This document shows, one piece after another, positions 43,198 to 54,781 of a stretch of DNA of 64,000 nucleotides. Positions within the stretch are counted from its first letter, which is position 1, and every line of letters starts with the position of its first letter. Location of the stretch: the NCBI GenBank assembly GCA_030077755.1, contig JAQJZZ010000017.1, positions 992,001 to 1,056,000 of the forward strand. The letters run 5' to 3'. Made by a program: the position numbers and the translations under genes. A model generated the notes under the pieces. That model had not been told where the DNA came from and ran no database searches. It worked only from the letters and a program-made list of their open reading frames with translations. The DNA comes from Filosporella fistucella (Eukaryota > Ascomycota > Leotiomycetes > Helotiales).

Positions 43198-44412
43198 TCA
43201 TATACTGAAGCCATCGTGTTTAGGGGGATCACAGAATCTCCAGAGTCCGGCTGATTCTGCTGCTTGCCTGACAGATAATACTTCTTCTTTGCTCACGTGT
43301 CTGTTGATCTCCTCGTACCTTACCGTTTCTTGATGACCAGACTCTCCAACAGAGCCTATATTGGTTCCAGAAGACCTGCGAGGACGTTTCGACTTTCCAA
43401 CATGTGCATCGGGATGGTATTGCTCCATGATGTTCACAAAGACGTCTCGGGAGACATTTTTAGCCATCCAATTCATGATCTCCTGGCCCTCACTTTCATA
43501 GCCAGGCATGACAAGATGACGAACAAGTAACCCTTTCTTGGCTATTCCATCCGGTGTGAAACAGAGATCCCCAACTTGTGCATGCATTGCACTAATACTT
43601 TCAATTGCAGCGGAGCGGTAATCGTCTGCTTTTAACAGCCGTTGAGATGTGCTGTTGTTCCACACTTTGAAGTCCGGCAGATAGATATCAACCAACCCAT
43701 CAAGTAGCTGTATGGAAGCTAAAGAGTCAAACGCGGACGTGTTGTATATGATAGGGATTCGTAATCCCAGCTCTCGGGCATGTAGAATTGACAAAACGAC
43801 CTGGGGCACGACATGTTCGGGGGTGATGAGGTTGATATTGTGAACTCTTCCAACTTCCTGTAACTTGATATACCACTCCCCTAGCTCTTCTGGTGTCAAG
43901 TCAAATCCATTGCGTTGGTGAGCGATGTCGTGGTTTTGGCAAAAGACGCATCTCAAATTACAACCAGAAAAGAATACTGCGCCTGATCCATTGTGCCCTT
44001 GTATGCATGGCTCTGATAACAAGATGTCAGTCGAAGTCCTGAGTGTGCATGGAAGTGAAGGATATCATACTTGGTGGTTCTACTTACCTTCTCCAAAATG
44101 TGGTGCAATGACATTGACTTTCACCTTTTCAGCTCCAATTAAGCATGTCCCAGTTTTCTCGTAACGATTGACACCACATAGTCTTGGGCAAAGATTGCAA
44201 TTGCGCAAATGTGCGTACGAAGCAGATCGTTTCTTGGAAGCATCGATAGAGGAAAGTAAATGGTATCGAGGTATGTATTCGTCGAGCAAGAAAGGAGGGG
44301 CTAAATGGAGTGCTCGTCGGCTTGGGAGCAATTTCGTACCACACAACACCGGTGATGGGCAATACCCTATGGCTCTAACTGGTGCCAGCAATGAAAAGGT
44401 CCTTCCATACAT
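43198..44412 (-). CDS. Radical SAM protein, pyruvate formate-lyase-activating-enzyme-like
   Basis: Radical S-adenosylmethionine protein of 379 residues. Exon 1 is 44412-44088 and exon 2 is 44012-43198; the 75 nt GTAAGT...ATCAG intron rejoins FGEGEPCIQG. The [4Fe-4S] motif is SGCNLRCVFCQN with C126, C130 and C133 (CxxxCxxC). An additional upstream Cys set, CNLCPRLCGVNRYEKTGTC (about 72-90), is typical of the PflA-like subgroup. Residues 130-330 follow the radical SAM barrel, with TPEHVVPQVV, LPDFKVW, RHLVMPG and VNIMEQYHP. The first 60 residues are basic and hydroxylated and might act as a mitochondrial presequence. The fungal role is unknown; relatives are mainly bacterial and archaeal. It is divergent from MLH1 across 333 bp. 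Confidence 0.85.
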
Positions 44413-44745
44413 GCCGAAGATGTTCGAGTAGAAGATCGCGAGGAGGGTCAGGCAAGATACAGCTACTTGCCTAAGTATATCTCAGGTACGCTTCATTGAG
44501 AAACACGCGTTAGTCAGCCAATCGGGCGGGGCATTCAAAAATCACATGGCAACGTGGATAGTTCGCGACGCCGTAGACTTCATCATCATTTGTACTAGAA
44601 TCAGACACAAAGCAGACGCTTGTCTAGGGAATAAAACGCACACTCAGATCTCGGATGTGAATCATATGTGTTTTCTGTCGTACTAGTCATATGCTCATTT
44701 CAGATGACTCAATGAGTGGCAGGCTGCATCAACACAGCTGTAGCG
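44413..44745. promoter_or_regulatory. Divergent promoter of the radical SAM gene and MLH1
   Basis: 333 bp between divergent starts with no ORF. No clear TATA box. The two genes must share or abut promoters here. Confidence 0.5.
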
Positions 44746-47015
44746 ATGACTGACCCAATGGATATGGATGGTGAGGCTCCGAGGGGGACGAAACGGAAAG
44801 CCGACGAGTTGAACACTGTGGTCACGGCGCCAAGACGGATTAGGGTATGTCTCTTCCCAAATCTGTTCGAGCATTTACTAACTCTATCCTAGGCACTTGA
44901 TCCCGATGTTGTCAATAAAATTGCTGCTGGCGAGATCATTGTTGCTCCTGTCCATGCCTTGAAAGAGCTCATCGAAAACTCCGTTGACGCAGGCTCTACG
45001 TTACTCGAGGTTCTTGTGAAAGAGGGTGGCTTGAAACTTCTCCAGATCACTGACAATGGACATGGAATCGATGTATGCTCCATGTTCTCTGCACTCCCCT
45101 GGAATGATTAACTAATTTGACACAGAAAGACGATCTTCCAATTCTTTGCGAACGTTTCACTACATCCAAGCTCAAAGCCTTTGAAGACCTAACATCCATC
45201 GGAACGTACGGTTTTCGTGGAGAGGCTTTAGCAAGTATCAGTCACATCGCTCATCTTACTGTCACCACCAAAACGAAGGATTCTGCTTGCGCTTGGAAAG
45301 CCCATTACGGCAGTGGGAAGCTGGTTCCCGCCAAACCTGGGCAAAGTGCCGATCCAAAACCTACTGCAGGCAGACAGGGTACTCAAATCACGGTTGAAGA
45401 TCTCTTTTACAACGTACCAACAAGGCGACGTGCGTTCAGATCAGCATCAGAAGAGTACAACAAGATTATTGATGTAGTAGGGAGGTATGCTGTACATTGC
45501 GACGGTGTCGCATTCAGCTGCAAGAAGCATGGGGAATCGAACACAACCATTGCCACGCAATCAACTTCGTCAACTGTTGATCGGATCCGACAAATTCATG
45601 GAAGTTCCGTGGCAAGCGAGTTGATAGAATTCACGTCCTCTGATGAGAAATGGGGTTACCGGGCCAGAGGCTGGACAACGAATGCAAATTATCATGTAAA
45701 GAAGACGACTCTTCTGCTTTTCATAAACCACCGCTCCGTGGATTCAACCAATATCCGAAAGGCAATCGAACAGACCTATTCAACCTTTCTCCCGAAAGGT
45801 GGGCATCCGTGGACGTATCTGAGTCTTGAAGTCGACCCTCACAGAGTCGATGTAAATGTTCATCCAACCAAGAGGGAGGTTAACTTCCTCAACGAGGACG
45901 AAATAATCGAGAAGATCTGCATCGACATTCGGACGAAATTGGCAAACGTGGATACCAGTCGAAATTTCATGACACAAACACTGCTCCCAGGAGCTCGAGC
46001 ACCTTCAGCAGCGGCAGTTTCCGAGCCTGGTGATGGACCTACCAAGACTATAACAGCTGCTACACCAAAATCACGACCTTACGAAAACAATCTCGTCCGT
46101 ACAGATGCCAAACTCCGGAAAATTACAAGTATGTTACCACCTACAACAGCTAAAAGCGGGACAGAGAGCCAAGAGCCAGGTGATAGCCAGATGGAATATG
46201 AATACTCCGATCGAGAGAATGTCGTTTGCCGCTTGATGACCGTGAAAGAGCTTCGAGCCGAAGTTCGTGACGATATGCACAATGAACTTACAGAGGTATT
46301 TGCTGGACATACTTTCGTTGGTGTTGTCGATGAGAGGCGTCGCCTAGCAGCAATCCAGGGCGGAGTCAAGCTCTTTCTCGTTGATTATGGCATGGTATGT
46401 AACGAGTACTTCTACCAAGTAGGACTCACAGATTTTGGAAACTTTGGATCGATCCGTTTCTCTCAACGTCTCAATCTCAAGGAGCTACTCAGAATAGCAG
46501 CAGAGCAAGAGAAAGCATCTGCTCCTCCATCAACCCCAGAAGACGATTTTGATGTAGAAGAGGTCGTCGAGCTCGTCTCAGCACAACTAATTGATCGACG
46601 AGAAATGCTTTCAGAGTATTTCACGTTCGACATTTCCGAAGAAGGAGAACTGATCGGTATACCACTTCTTTTGAAGGGTTACACGCCAAGTCTAGCCAAA
46701 CTTCCACGTTTCCTACTTCGGCTCGGTCCACACGTCGACTGGACATCCGAGAAGGAATGTTTCTCTTCCTTCCTCCGAGAACTAGCATCATATTATGTTC
46801 CCGAGCAGCTCCCACCTGCTCCAGGTCCAGAGGGCACTGAAGACGGTGTGAGCGAAGAGATCAAGGCTCGAAGACAAGAAGTTACCAAAGCCGTTGAGCA
46901 TATTTTGTTTCCAGCCTTTAGGGCAAGATTGATCGCCACGAAATCCTTGATGAAAGGCGGGGTTGTAGAGATTGCGAATCTTAAAGGATTATACAGGGTT
47001 TTCGAGCGATGCTAA
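44746..47015 (+). CDS. MLH1: DNA mismatch repair protein MLH1
   Basis: MutL homologue of 722 residues that forms the MutL-alpha heterodimer in the nucleus and coordinates strand removal after MutS recognition. Exons are 44746-44844, 44893-45072 and 45126-47015; introns are 48 and 53 nt and phase 0. GHKL ATPase motifs are plain: [28 protein letters not shown] (Mg/ATP), DNGHGID and [13 protein letters not shown]. The transducer domain follows with [17 protein letters not shown]. The C-terminal dimerisation domain ends in FERC, the invariant MLH1 terminus that in yeast and human reaches the Pms1/PMS2 active site. A short N-terminal extension rich in Lys/Arg (TKRKADE) precedes the ATPase. Confidence 0.97.
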
Positions 47016-47295
47016 ATTACACATAAATTGTATATTGAGGTTTGGTTGCAGTATGCTATTTGCGGGTTTACAGGCAAAATGGTGGCTGGGATATGGCCTT
47101 TATCGCATCACAATATGGGTATTTTGGGAGGCATATTAAGAGCACGATTCTTGCTTTTTCAGCAGTAGCAATAATTTGAAGAATAATTGATCATCGAAAG
47201 CCTGTTTTCATCTATCGTTATAGCTGATGACGCTTCCCCGAGATCAGGTCTACCGCTATTATACAGTTTAATTCATCACATACCAATGCTTCCGC

Positions 47296-50180
47296 TTAAC
47301 TCTTTCCATCTTCCCAGTCTGGGTTCTATTCGCAGTTAGCAAAAATACAAATCAGAACGATTATACGAATCTTACCTTTCTCAAGATTACCAACCCCTCC
47401 AAGTTATTGGTCAAGCTAATATATTGCTCATCTTCCAGCTCTGCTCGTTCTCCATACGCCAATAGAACTGGTGTGCTCTGTGTTTGCCATCCAGTGATTG
47501 TCTTCGGCCGACCTGCTTGGCCAACAACGTCCACAGCTTGTCCAACACGAACATTGACTGTAAGAGGTTTTAGATCCTCATCAAGAGTGACAAGGAATCT
47601 GGGGTGCATGGCTGTGACGAGATAGTAAAGAAGATAGTGTGATTTGTCGGTGATGAATTGTTTGGCGTCGATCATGGCAACCAGGACTGCCAACAGACCG
47701 GCGGTTGAGACCCTCGAAAGCACCTGTCTATCGGTGTGGAATGGGTTGATAGAAAGCGTACCCTTGCCCATATGGAGCAGACCTTGAGCGATTCTGACCA
47801 TGAACAGTGATTCCTGGTCGCGATGGTAATAGCTGGCCAGTTGTCGAAGGAGCTGAGCTAGTCTGGCATTGTTTGTTCCGGCACCGAGAAGACCCATTGC
47901 AAATATAGCATTAATGGCAACATCGTTGTCGTTGTCGTGACTGTATCTTGACAATGTGTCGTAGACCTTCATCTGGGGGTTGCTAGGACTGAGTAGGCCC
48001 ATCGCCAAAGGAACGGCTTTGCGAATGTTGGCTTCACCATAATGCATCAGATGACCGAACTGTCTTAGAACCATTTCCTGTCCTACGTCCTCTCCCATTG
48101 CCACCAGACCAAGACCAATCACAGCGTAAGCTTGTAAGAGCTCGTCGCCCTTTTTGTCTTCACTCTCCTCAATATGATCGTTGCAGATGTGGAGCAGCTC
48201 CTGTAGCTTGAGAACGGTTCCGGTTCCCGCCCAGGCACAGATCTCGGCGAGTACTGATGTTGGTTTCGACATTGGGTGGTCAATTGCCTTTAGGGTCTCG
48301 AGAATGACATCAACCTCCTCTTGGCGTCCGAAGAAGAGAAGGCCGAGGCCAAGAGCCATGAATCTGGTCCACTTGTCTTTCAATTGTGATTTTCTGTCAT
48401 CGTCGAGGAACGTTTGCACGATCGCCTCGCTGACATCACTGTTTGATGAGCCAACGAAAATCATACCAAGAGACAAAGCAGCCATCGCAGAGATTTGCAT
48501 GTCCAGAGATGTATCCCCGACGATTGGCAGGAGCAGTTCTAGTAGGGCCTCCTTGTTCGAGCCAGCATAAGCAATACCAAGACCCATGATTGAACCAACG
48601 CGAACCATAGGGCTCTTGTGATTCAATCTGTCTTCGTCACCAAGGAGTGCCAACGCAGGATCAGACTCGAGACGAACGCTGGAGTTCATAATACCGATGG
48701 CAAGCATAGCACCGGCCAAAATTTGGTCTTCTGGTGCATATGTGTATTTATCGATCTTGTCTAATCCTCCATCAACATCCCAAAGTAGGAGAGTACCTAA
48801 CGAGGCAACAGTTGACATCATGCCCTCCTCTTTGGTCTTCCATACCCAACTCGACTTCTCCTCTTCTACCATCATCATCTTGTCGTTACCGAATCCAGCG
48901 TTGACGAAGGCGTTCACGAATCCAGCGGCCAAATTGTGCCTCGCAGAATCCAGATTGGTAAGTCCAGCAACTCGGTTGCTCTCCAAATGGCTCTTGTAGA
49001 TATCTTCGGTAGTCTTGGGATCTAGAATATTCAACTCCTTTGCCAACGCTTTGAAATGTTCTGGCATCTTGACATTGTTGAGACACTCCGCAATCTTCTC
49101 CTCCTCCTCCGTTTCCGGTGCGGGTAGATCTAATACAATTTGTTGTCTAGCAATAAGGAATGCCATTTGTTTCTTGAGTGACACATCTGTTGTCGAGTTG
49201 AAGTCTGACTTGATAAGATCCGTATCATTCAGACGAATGGCAAGGACGATCGCCTGAGTAAGTTGATTGTAGTGTTTGTAGATGCCATGCGCAGTTCGGA
49301 GAAATTGTTGATCTTCGGGGTAAGTCAAAAGATTGACCATGCTGACCATGTAAAGGCAGACTCTTGGGTATGTATCCTTGTCGAGGAATTTTGGAATATC
49401 CTCAATAATCTCTAATTCGCTCATCAAATCAACGGCATCAGCTTCAGCATTGCTCTTCAAGAACAGAGGCACAAGCACTAAAGCAAGATCAATCAGATCT
49501 TGGTATGGCTCATCAGCTGTTAATCTCTTGGTATACACCTCTCCAAGCTCCAGAGCAAGATGCCGTGTGTATTCATGACCCCAAGAACCAATATCTGAAG
49601 TTGGTGCAAGTAACCTGAACTTGAGGGTATCCTGTCGGTCTTCGTCCGAGAAAGTCATGCCAATTACGGAAAGTACATCTGCAAGAGAGGTCTTGTCCTC
49701 TCCGGCTGGCCATTCTTCGTACAGCTTGATCATAGGCTCGTAATGCGGTCGTAAGAACTTAAGTGGTTTGGGAACGGCGGTCATCGATGAAGTAGAGGTT
49801 TTGATGGAGTCTTTGATAGCCTCGAGAGCAGACTTGTAAAGTGAATTGTCCGATTCCTAAAACTCCATTAGTAAAAGCCTGCCGGCATCAGCTAGATATC
49901 AATCATACCGTCAGGCGCTCCACAAGCATATCCAGTTCGCTCTTTAGCTGCTGGTCTTCCTCGCTGAGCTCTTCTGGTGCTATTCGATGTCTGTTAGCAG
50001 AGGCCTATACCTAAACATATTCGACGCCATACCCCCGGTAACCCCATCTTCACCCTTCCCATTCACAATAGGCTTTCCATCTTTGTCCTTCTTGACCTCC
50101 TCCGCTTTGCTAGGCTCTCCATCTATCGCCTTCCCCTTGCCCTTGTCAACAGACTTTGGCGGTTCGCCATCCTGCGCCAT
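47296..50180 (-). CDS. RPN1: 26S proteasome regulatory subunit RPN1
   Basis: Non-ATPase base subunit of the 19S regulatory particle, 909 residues. It docks ubiquitin-like shuttle factors and Ubp6 onto the proteasome. Exons are 50180-50033, 49979-49909, 49856-47376 and 47325-47296. The final 30 nt exon supplies ILRKNPDWEDGKS; without it the C-terminus would misread as KVRFV. Introns are 53, 52 and 50 nt with GT-AG ends. The N-terminus is Lys/Glu-rich and disordered (about 1-55). Helical repeats follow, then proteasome/cyclosome repeats (about 400-770) with units such as GSIMGLGIAYAGS, AALSLGMIFVGS, VIGLGLVAMGED and AIFAMGLLGAGTNN. It starts 312 bp from the divergent RIO2 gene. Confidence 0.96.
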
Positions 50181-50492
50181 CGTGAATTCTCGAGTGGTCT
50201 TTGTTTAGAGATGGGGTAATCAGATCTCGAAAGGAATTGACGAGGTCTCGGGATTCGATAAAACACAAGAAGTACAGTTCGTAAAAGTCGTTGGTGAAAG
50301 TTGGGCCTATGTTGTGTTCTGTCAGGCACTCCAAGCTTCCGCGTACAAATACAGCTCCCCAAACCGCGAAACGCCTGGCGGAGCTAAGCGAAATCGGATT
50401 AGCTCCCGACAGGGATCTTCCACCAGCATCATTTTTAGAAAATAATTTATGAGGCTACAAGATTATTGGAATTTCGCAGCAAAACCGCAAAT
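50181..50492. promoter_or_regulatory. Bidirectional promoter between RPN1 and RIO2
   Basis: 312 bp separate the two divergent ATGs (50180 minus and 50493 plus). No ORF of note and no clear proteasome-control (PACE) element, GGTGGCAAA or its complement, is visible. Confidence 0.5.
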
Positions 50493-51725
50493 ATGAAGCT
50501 CGATACGAAACATATGCGGTATCTGACTCCAGAGGACTGGAAAACACTCACAGCTGTTGAAACAGGATCAAGAAATCACGAAGTCGTCCCTACTGCACTG
50601 ATAGGACAAATTTCTGGGCTTCGAGGAGGGGTACATAGGTGCATTTCCGCACTGGCAAAGGTTGGATTGATCGCACGACTCAAAAACGCAAAATATGATG
50701 GATATCGACTCACATATGGCGGACTCGACTATCTGGCCTTGAATACATATCGAAAGCGAAAAGATGTCTACAGTGTTGGAAATCAAATCGGTGTTGGCAA
50801 GGAGAGTGATATCTTCGTGGTGGCAGATGAGAAGGGTGTGCAGAGGGTTTTAAAGATACACAGACTGGGTCGCATATCTTTTAGAACAGTCAAGGCAAAT
50901 CGGGATTATTTACGAAATCGGTCTTCAGGCTCCTGGATGTACATGTCTCGATTGGCTGCCCTGAAAGAATATACCTTCATGACGGCGCTAAGGGAAAATG
51001 GCTTTCCAGTCCCCGAACCACTTGCTCAGTCCAGACATACAATTGTCATGTCCTTGATAGACGCCTTTCCTATGCGTCAGATTGCGTCTGTGCCGGACCC
51101 CGCATCGCTCTACGCCGAACTGATCTCCATGATCCTTCGTCTTGCTCAATATGGCCTTATCCACGGAGACTTCAATGAATTCAACATCCTAATTAAGGAA
51201 GAGACGAAAATGGAGACTGTTGAAGGCAAAGAGGAGGAAACACTCACTCTGACTCCCATTCTCATTGATTTTCCCCAAATGGTGTCGGTAGATCACGCCA
51301 ATGCAGAGTACTATTTTGATCGAGATGTGAACTGCATCAAGCGTTTTTTTGAACGCCGATTCCATTTCACCAGTGATGAGAAGGGACCCTCTTTTGCGAC
51401 AGCACGAAAACTGATAGGAAAAGATAGTGTGAAAAGACTTGACGTCTCAGTTGAAGCTTCCGGCTTCTCCAAAAAGATGGCCAAAGAGCTTGAGGCGTAC
51501 ATGAAGGAAGTTGGTGTTGATGGAGATGGTGACCCTAATGCTGCTCGTGGGGATGAAGATTCATCAGAAGAGGAGGATGGGAACGAGGACGAAGAGGAAG
51601 AGGTAGAGGGTGGCGAGCAGGAGGCAGAAGCTCTTGATTCAGAACCTAAAGGGTCAGAGCTATTAAAATTAGAGCCCACAGAAGGCATTCCTGTTGCGAG
51701 CCTACAGATCGAGGACAAAACCTGA
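50493..51725 (+). CDS. RIO2: Atypical protein kinase RIO2 (40S maturation)
   Basis: Single-exon, 410-residue RIO2 ATPase/kinase, needed for cytoplasmic maturation of pre-40S ribosomes. The N-terminal winged helix occupies about 1-85 (MKLDTKHMRYLTPEDWKTLTAVETG). The kinase core has GVGKESDIFVV (P-loop, about 97), the RIO2-specific loop RNRSSGSWMYMSRLAA, YGLIHGDFNEFN (catalytic Asp, about 223) and ILIDFPQMVS (metal-binding Asp, about 257). The C-terminus is long and acidic (runs of Glu/Asp), as in fungal orthologues, and may bind pre-ribosomes. ATG 50493 is chosen over an upstream in-frame start as it gives the conserved N-terminus. Convergent with the tandem-RRM gene. Confidence 0.95.
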   Translation: MKLDTKHMRYLTPEDWKTLTAVETGSRNHEVVPTALIGQISGLRGGVHRCISALAKVGLIARLKNAKYDGYRLTYGGLDYLALNTYRKRKDVYSVGNQIGVGKESDIFVVADEKGVQRVLKIHRLGRISFRTVKANRDYLRNRSSGSWMYMSRLAALKEYTFMTALRENGFPVPEPLAQSRHTIVMSLIDAFPMRQIASVPDPASLYAELISMILRLAQYGLIHGDFNEFNILIKEETKMETVEGKEEETLTLTPILIDFPQMVSVDHANAEYYFDRDVNCIKRFFERRFHFTSDEKGPSFATARKLIGKDSVKRLDVSVEASGFSKKMAKELEAYMKEVGVDGDGDPNAARGDEDSSEEEDGNEDEEEEVEGGEQEAEALDSEPKGSELLKLEPTEGIPVASLQIEDKT

Positions 51726-52398
51726 AATTTACGGAGAAATCCGAACAACATACTCCTTCGTCTTGAAATACAAGAATAGCACATTGACGGTCGTCCGAGA
51801 GATATAGGTCATGGCATACGCTTCTCGCCCTCTTGGGAGAGAACTACGATGCCACCGTGGATGAAGAAAGTTAGCAGTGCCAGATAATGGAGGAAATTCT
51901 GCTTGGAAAATTCTTCAGTAGGATTAGTCACAACCATCACGGACAGTGTTTGGAAAGCTGATTCGATTATGCTACATGAATACCACCTTAAGTAGAATAC
52001 CAGCAACTCCAGCCAATGAAGATGAAATTCTGTACAGTGAAGAGTGCAAAACCTTTTGATATCCGTGAATCAATGCTTGACATAAAGTGATGTTCCATGC
52101 CAGTAATGTCAATATGCCATACCTTGCGTGAAAATACCATGAGTGGTCCTACATGCTGCGAGACCTGAAAAATGTTGTCGCTACTAAGTCTGCAAGTCAT
52201 AGAAGATGCTGACAAAGTATTTATGTCTGCTAGGCGTTATGCATGCATGTGGAAATCTGTAAAAGTCGTAAGAGGCGTAGCTGCGTGACAATGTGAATAC
52301 CACACCGAGCCAGGAGTGCTCGATGAAATGATGATGGCCTGAAAGTAAAGGAAAGAGAACATGGTGGACAGCAAGATGAGTCAACCTGGAGCAATACT
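51726..52398. other. Convergent 3' flanks, 673 bp
   Basis: Between the stops of RIO2 and the tandem-RRM gene. Only chance ORFs. Probably the 3' UTRs of both genes. Confidence 0.5.
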
Positions 52399-54499
52399 CT
52401 ATGGCTTGCGGGCCGATGGAGAAGGAGTCGCACCACCATGAGCAACAACTGGAGAGTCATTGTGAATGGTGACACCATCATCACTCAAACCATCCTCAGA
52501 AGCAGTGGGAGTGACGAGCTGTGCCTTGCTGCTGAAAAGTTAGCGGAAGACCACATGCTGCGCGATTCGGGCAAGATCACATACACATCCTTTGTCTTGC
52601 TGGGAGTTGGCTCAGTGATGGAAACCTTGACTTGGCTGCGATCGATATCTTTGAAGGACGGAGTAGAGCCAGCAGAGCTGGAATGAAGTCAGAATCAGAT
52701 CTGTCAAATTTCTGAGAAGCATCTGCTTACCTGTTGCCAGAAAATTCACGCTTCCAAGGACCATTGGATCGAGACATGGGAAGGTGGCGAGCAATCTGTG
52801 CAGCTCGAGGACCAAGTGGAGAAGGGGCCGGAGGAGAAAGAGCAAGGATGTCAGATGTGGCTCCATAAGCACCAACGTTGTATTCGTTAGTTCTGAATTG
52901 ACGACGCTCTGTGGTGATTCGCTTCAAGTCCTTTTGAGCAGGTGTATCTGCATAACGGACTTGAAGAAGCAGACCCTCCTCTCCGATGGGCTGACCATGA
53001 AACTTGCGGATGATTTCCTCGCAGACCTCACGGCTCTCAAATCTGTTTCATGAACGTTAGCATAAAGGAAAGCACTGAAAAGGAGTATTGCAGGGAAAAC
53101 GTACCGGGCAAAGCCAACGCCACGGCTGTTGTTTTGATTGTCACGAAGGATTCTGCTCGATTGAACAGTGTAGTCCATGAAGATTGCACCAAGTTCCTGA
53201 ACCAAATTAGAGAGGGCGCCAAAATGAGTTGCAACGAGGGAACTTACAGCTTCAGTCATGTTCTTTGGCAAATTTGAGACATAGAGATTGGTGGAGCACT
53301 CATCGCCCTCAGCCTTCAGGCGAGAGTTGAAAGACTCCTGGGTATGGTTAGATATGAAAGCCAGATGATGAGGTAGATGCCTTACCCTAGCAAAGCCAAC
53401 CTCATAACCAAGCTTGTAGAAACCACGAATACAATGCTCGGAATCACGAACACTGTGATACTTGGCAAAGCCGAAGCTGGTGAAGGGTTAGTCTGGTTTT
53501 CTAATCAATGACAAACAAAACTTACCCCTTGCACGCTCCAGTGGCGGTATCAATGATTGCCTTGGATGTCTCGACATTGCCAAAGCGTGCGGCATAAGCA
53601 GCCAAAGTAGCGTCATCGGTGTTTGGGTGAAGACCACGAATGTAGACGTTACGGTTTCCGGGGATAGGGTTGGATAGGCTTTGATCAAGGGTTCTCATGC
53701 TCTCACGAGGAGTGAAGACAGCTGGAACGGCTCGAGGGATAGGAGGATGCTGGAGGAGCAACGCATCGAGGTCAACGTTGATTGGAACGGTCTTGTAAGC
53801 CATCAAGTGCTTTCCACCTTGGTGATCGGAGTGTTGCGCAGGGAGTTGTTGAGGAGATGGAGTTGAGCCGAATGGTGAACGGTCAACAGCAGCAATCTGA
53901 GCGCCTTCGCGCTGAGAAACTGAAACGTAGTTAGGGGTACCTGGAGCGGATTCGTTGGTTGTCGAGTATGATCCACGACGGTTTTCAAGGCCAGGGACTT
54001 CCTTATACAGATCAGATCGATCAGTGTAGTAGCCAGAAGTAGTTCGACTTGGGGCTGCGTATGGAAGCATCGGATAGCCAGCCATATATCCAGGATATGC
54101 TCCTTGTGTTGCAAAGTAGGGCATGGTGCCGTAAGGATTGAAAGTGTTCTCGGCATGCTGGCCGGCGGCCATTGCTTGAGCTGGATACATAGCAGGAGCA
54201 GCCATGTAGGAACCGGTATCAGGGCAGTAGAAGAACTGGGTCATAGGCATTTGAGCAGCAGTGAGAGCAGCTGCAGATGCCATATTTGCACCAGGGAGAG
54301 TGAGGCCCGAAAATTGGCTCATCATAGCAGCGACAGCGGCAGTGTCGTTCTGGGAGCTCGGCATAGCGGATTGGACAAAAGGTGCGGACTGGCTTGAAGT
54401 ATCGCGAGATCCACGCACTTGCGATTGCGCAGGATACATGTTGGATGCGGAACGATTGTGGTAGGGCTCTGTTGTGCTTGTAGTCTGCTGGTAAGACAT
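52399..54499 (-). CDS. Tandem-RRM RNA-binding protein (RBMS/MSSP-like)
   Basis: Putative single-stranded nucleic-acid or mRNA-binding regulator of 594 residues. Seven exons: 54499-53526, 53476-53386, 53337-53248, 53196-53105, 53042-52731, 52677-52585 and 52531-52399, all GT-AG and all in frame. The first 275 residues are Gln/Met/Ala/Tyr-rich and disordered. RRM1 has VYIRGL (RNP2, about 283) and KGFGFAKYHS (RNP1, about 325). RRM2 has TNLYVSNL (about 370) and SRGVGFARF (RNP1, about 410). The spacing and RNP2/RNP1 wording resemble the RBMS/MSSP group. The C-terminal region is Ser/Pro-rich. The ATG exon starts just after a splice acceptor, so the leader is itself spliced. Confidence 0.9.
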
Positions 54500-54505
54500 G
54501 GTATG

Positions 54506-54781
54506 CTGGAGCAATAGATGTTAGTCTGAATCGATGGGGTTTGAGGAGAGAAGAGTTTGAAGAGGGAACAAGATTGTAATGTGCGGAAAGCAAGGCAAGA
54601 TAATTTTCAGATCAATGAATGCTGCGAGTGGGGCAAGTCAAAGGTGAAGTTGTCGCGGGTGTACGACGCGGGGTAGCGGTAGGCAAAACAAAGCATGAGC
54701 TGAAGAGTTGGAGATGTTGTACTGAAAATGGGATGGAAACTACAGAGATCCAAAGTTGAGAGGAAAAGAAGATCAACATAC
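54506..54781 (-). other. Probable 5' UTR intron of the tandem-RRM gene
   Basis: On the minus strand a GTATGT donor at 54781, preceded by AAG, and a GACTAAC branch with a CTCCAG acceptor ending at 54506 frame a 276 nt intron. The coding exon then starts six bases before the ATG. Inferred from splice signals only. Confidence 0.5.
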
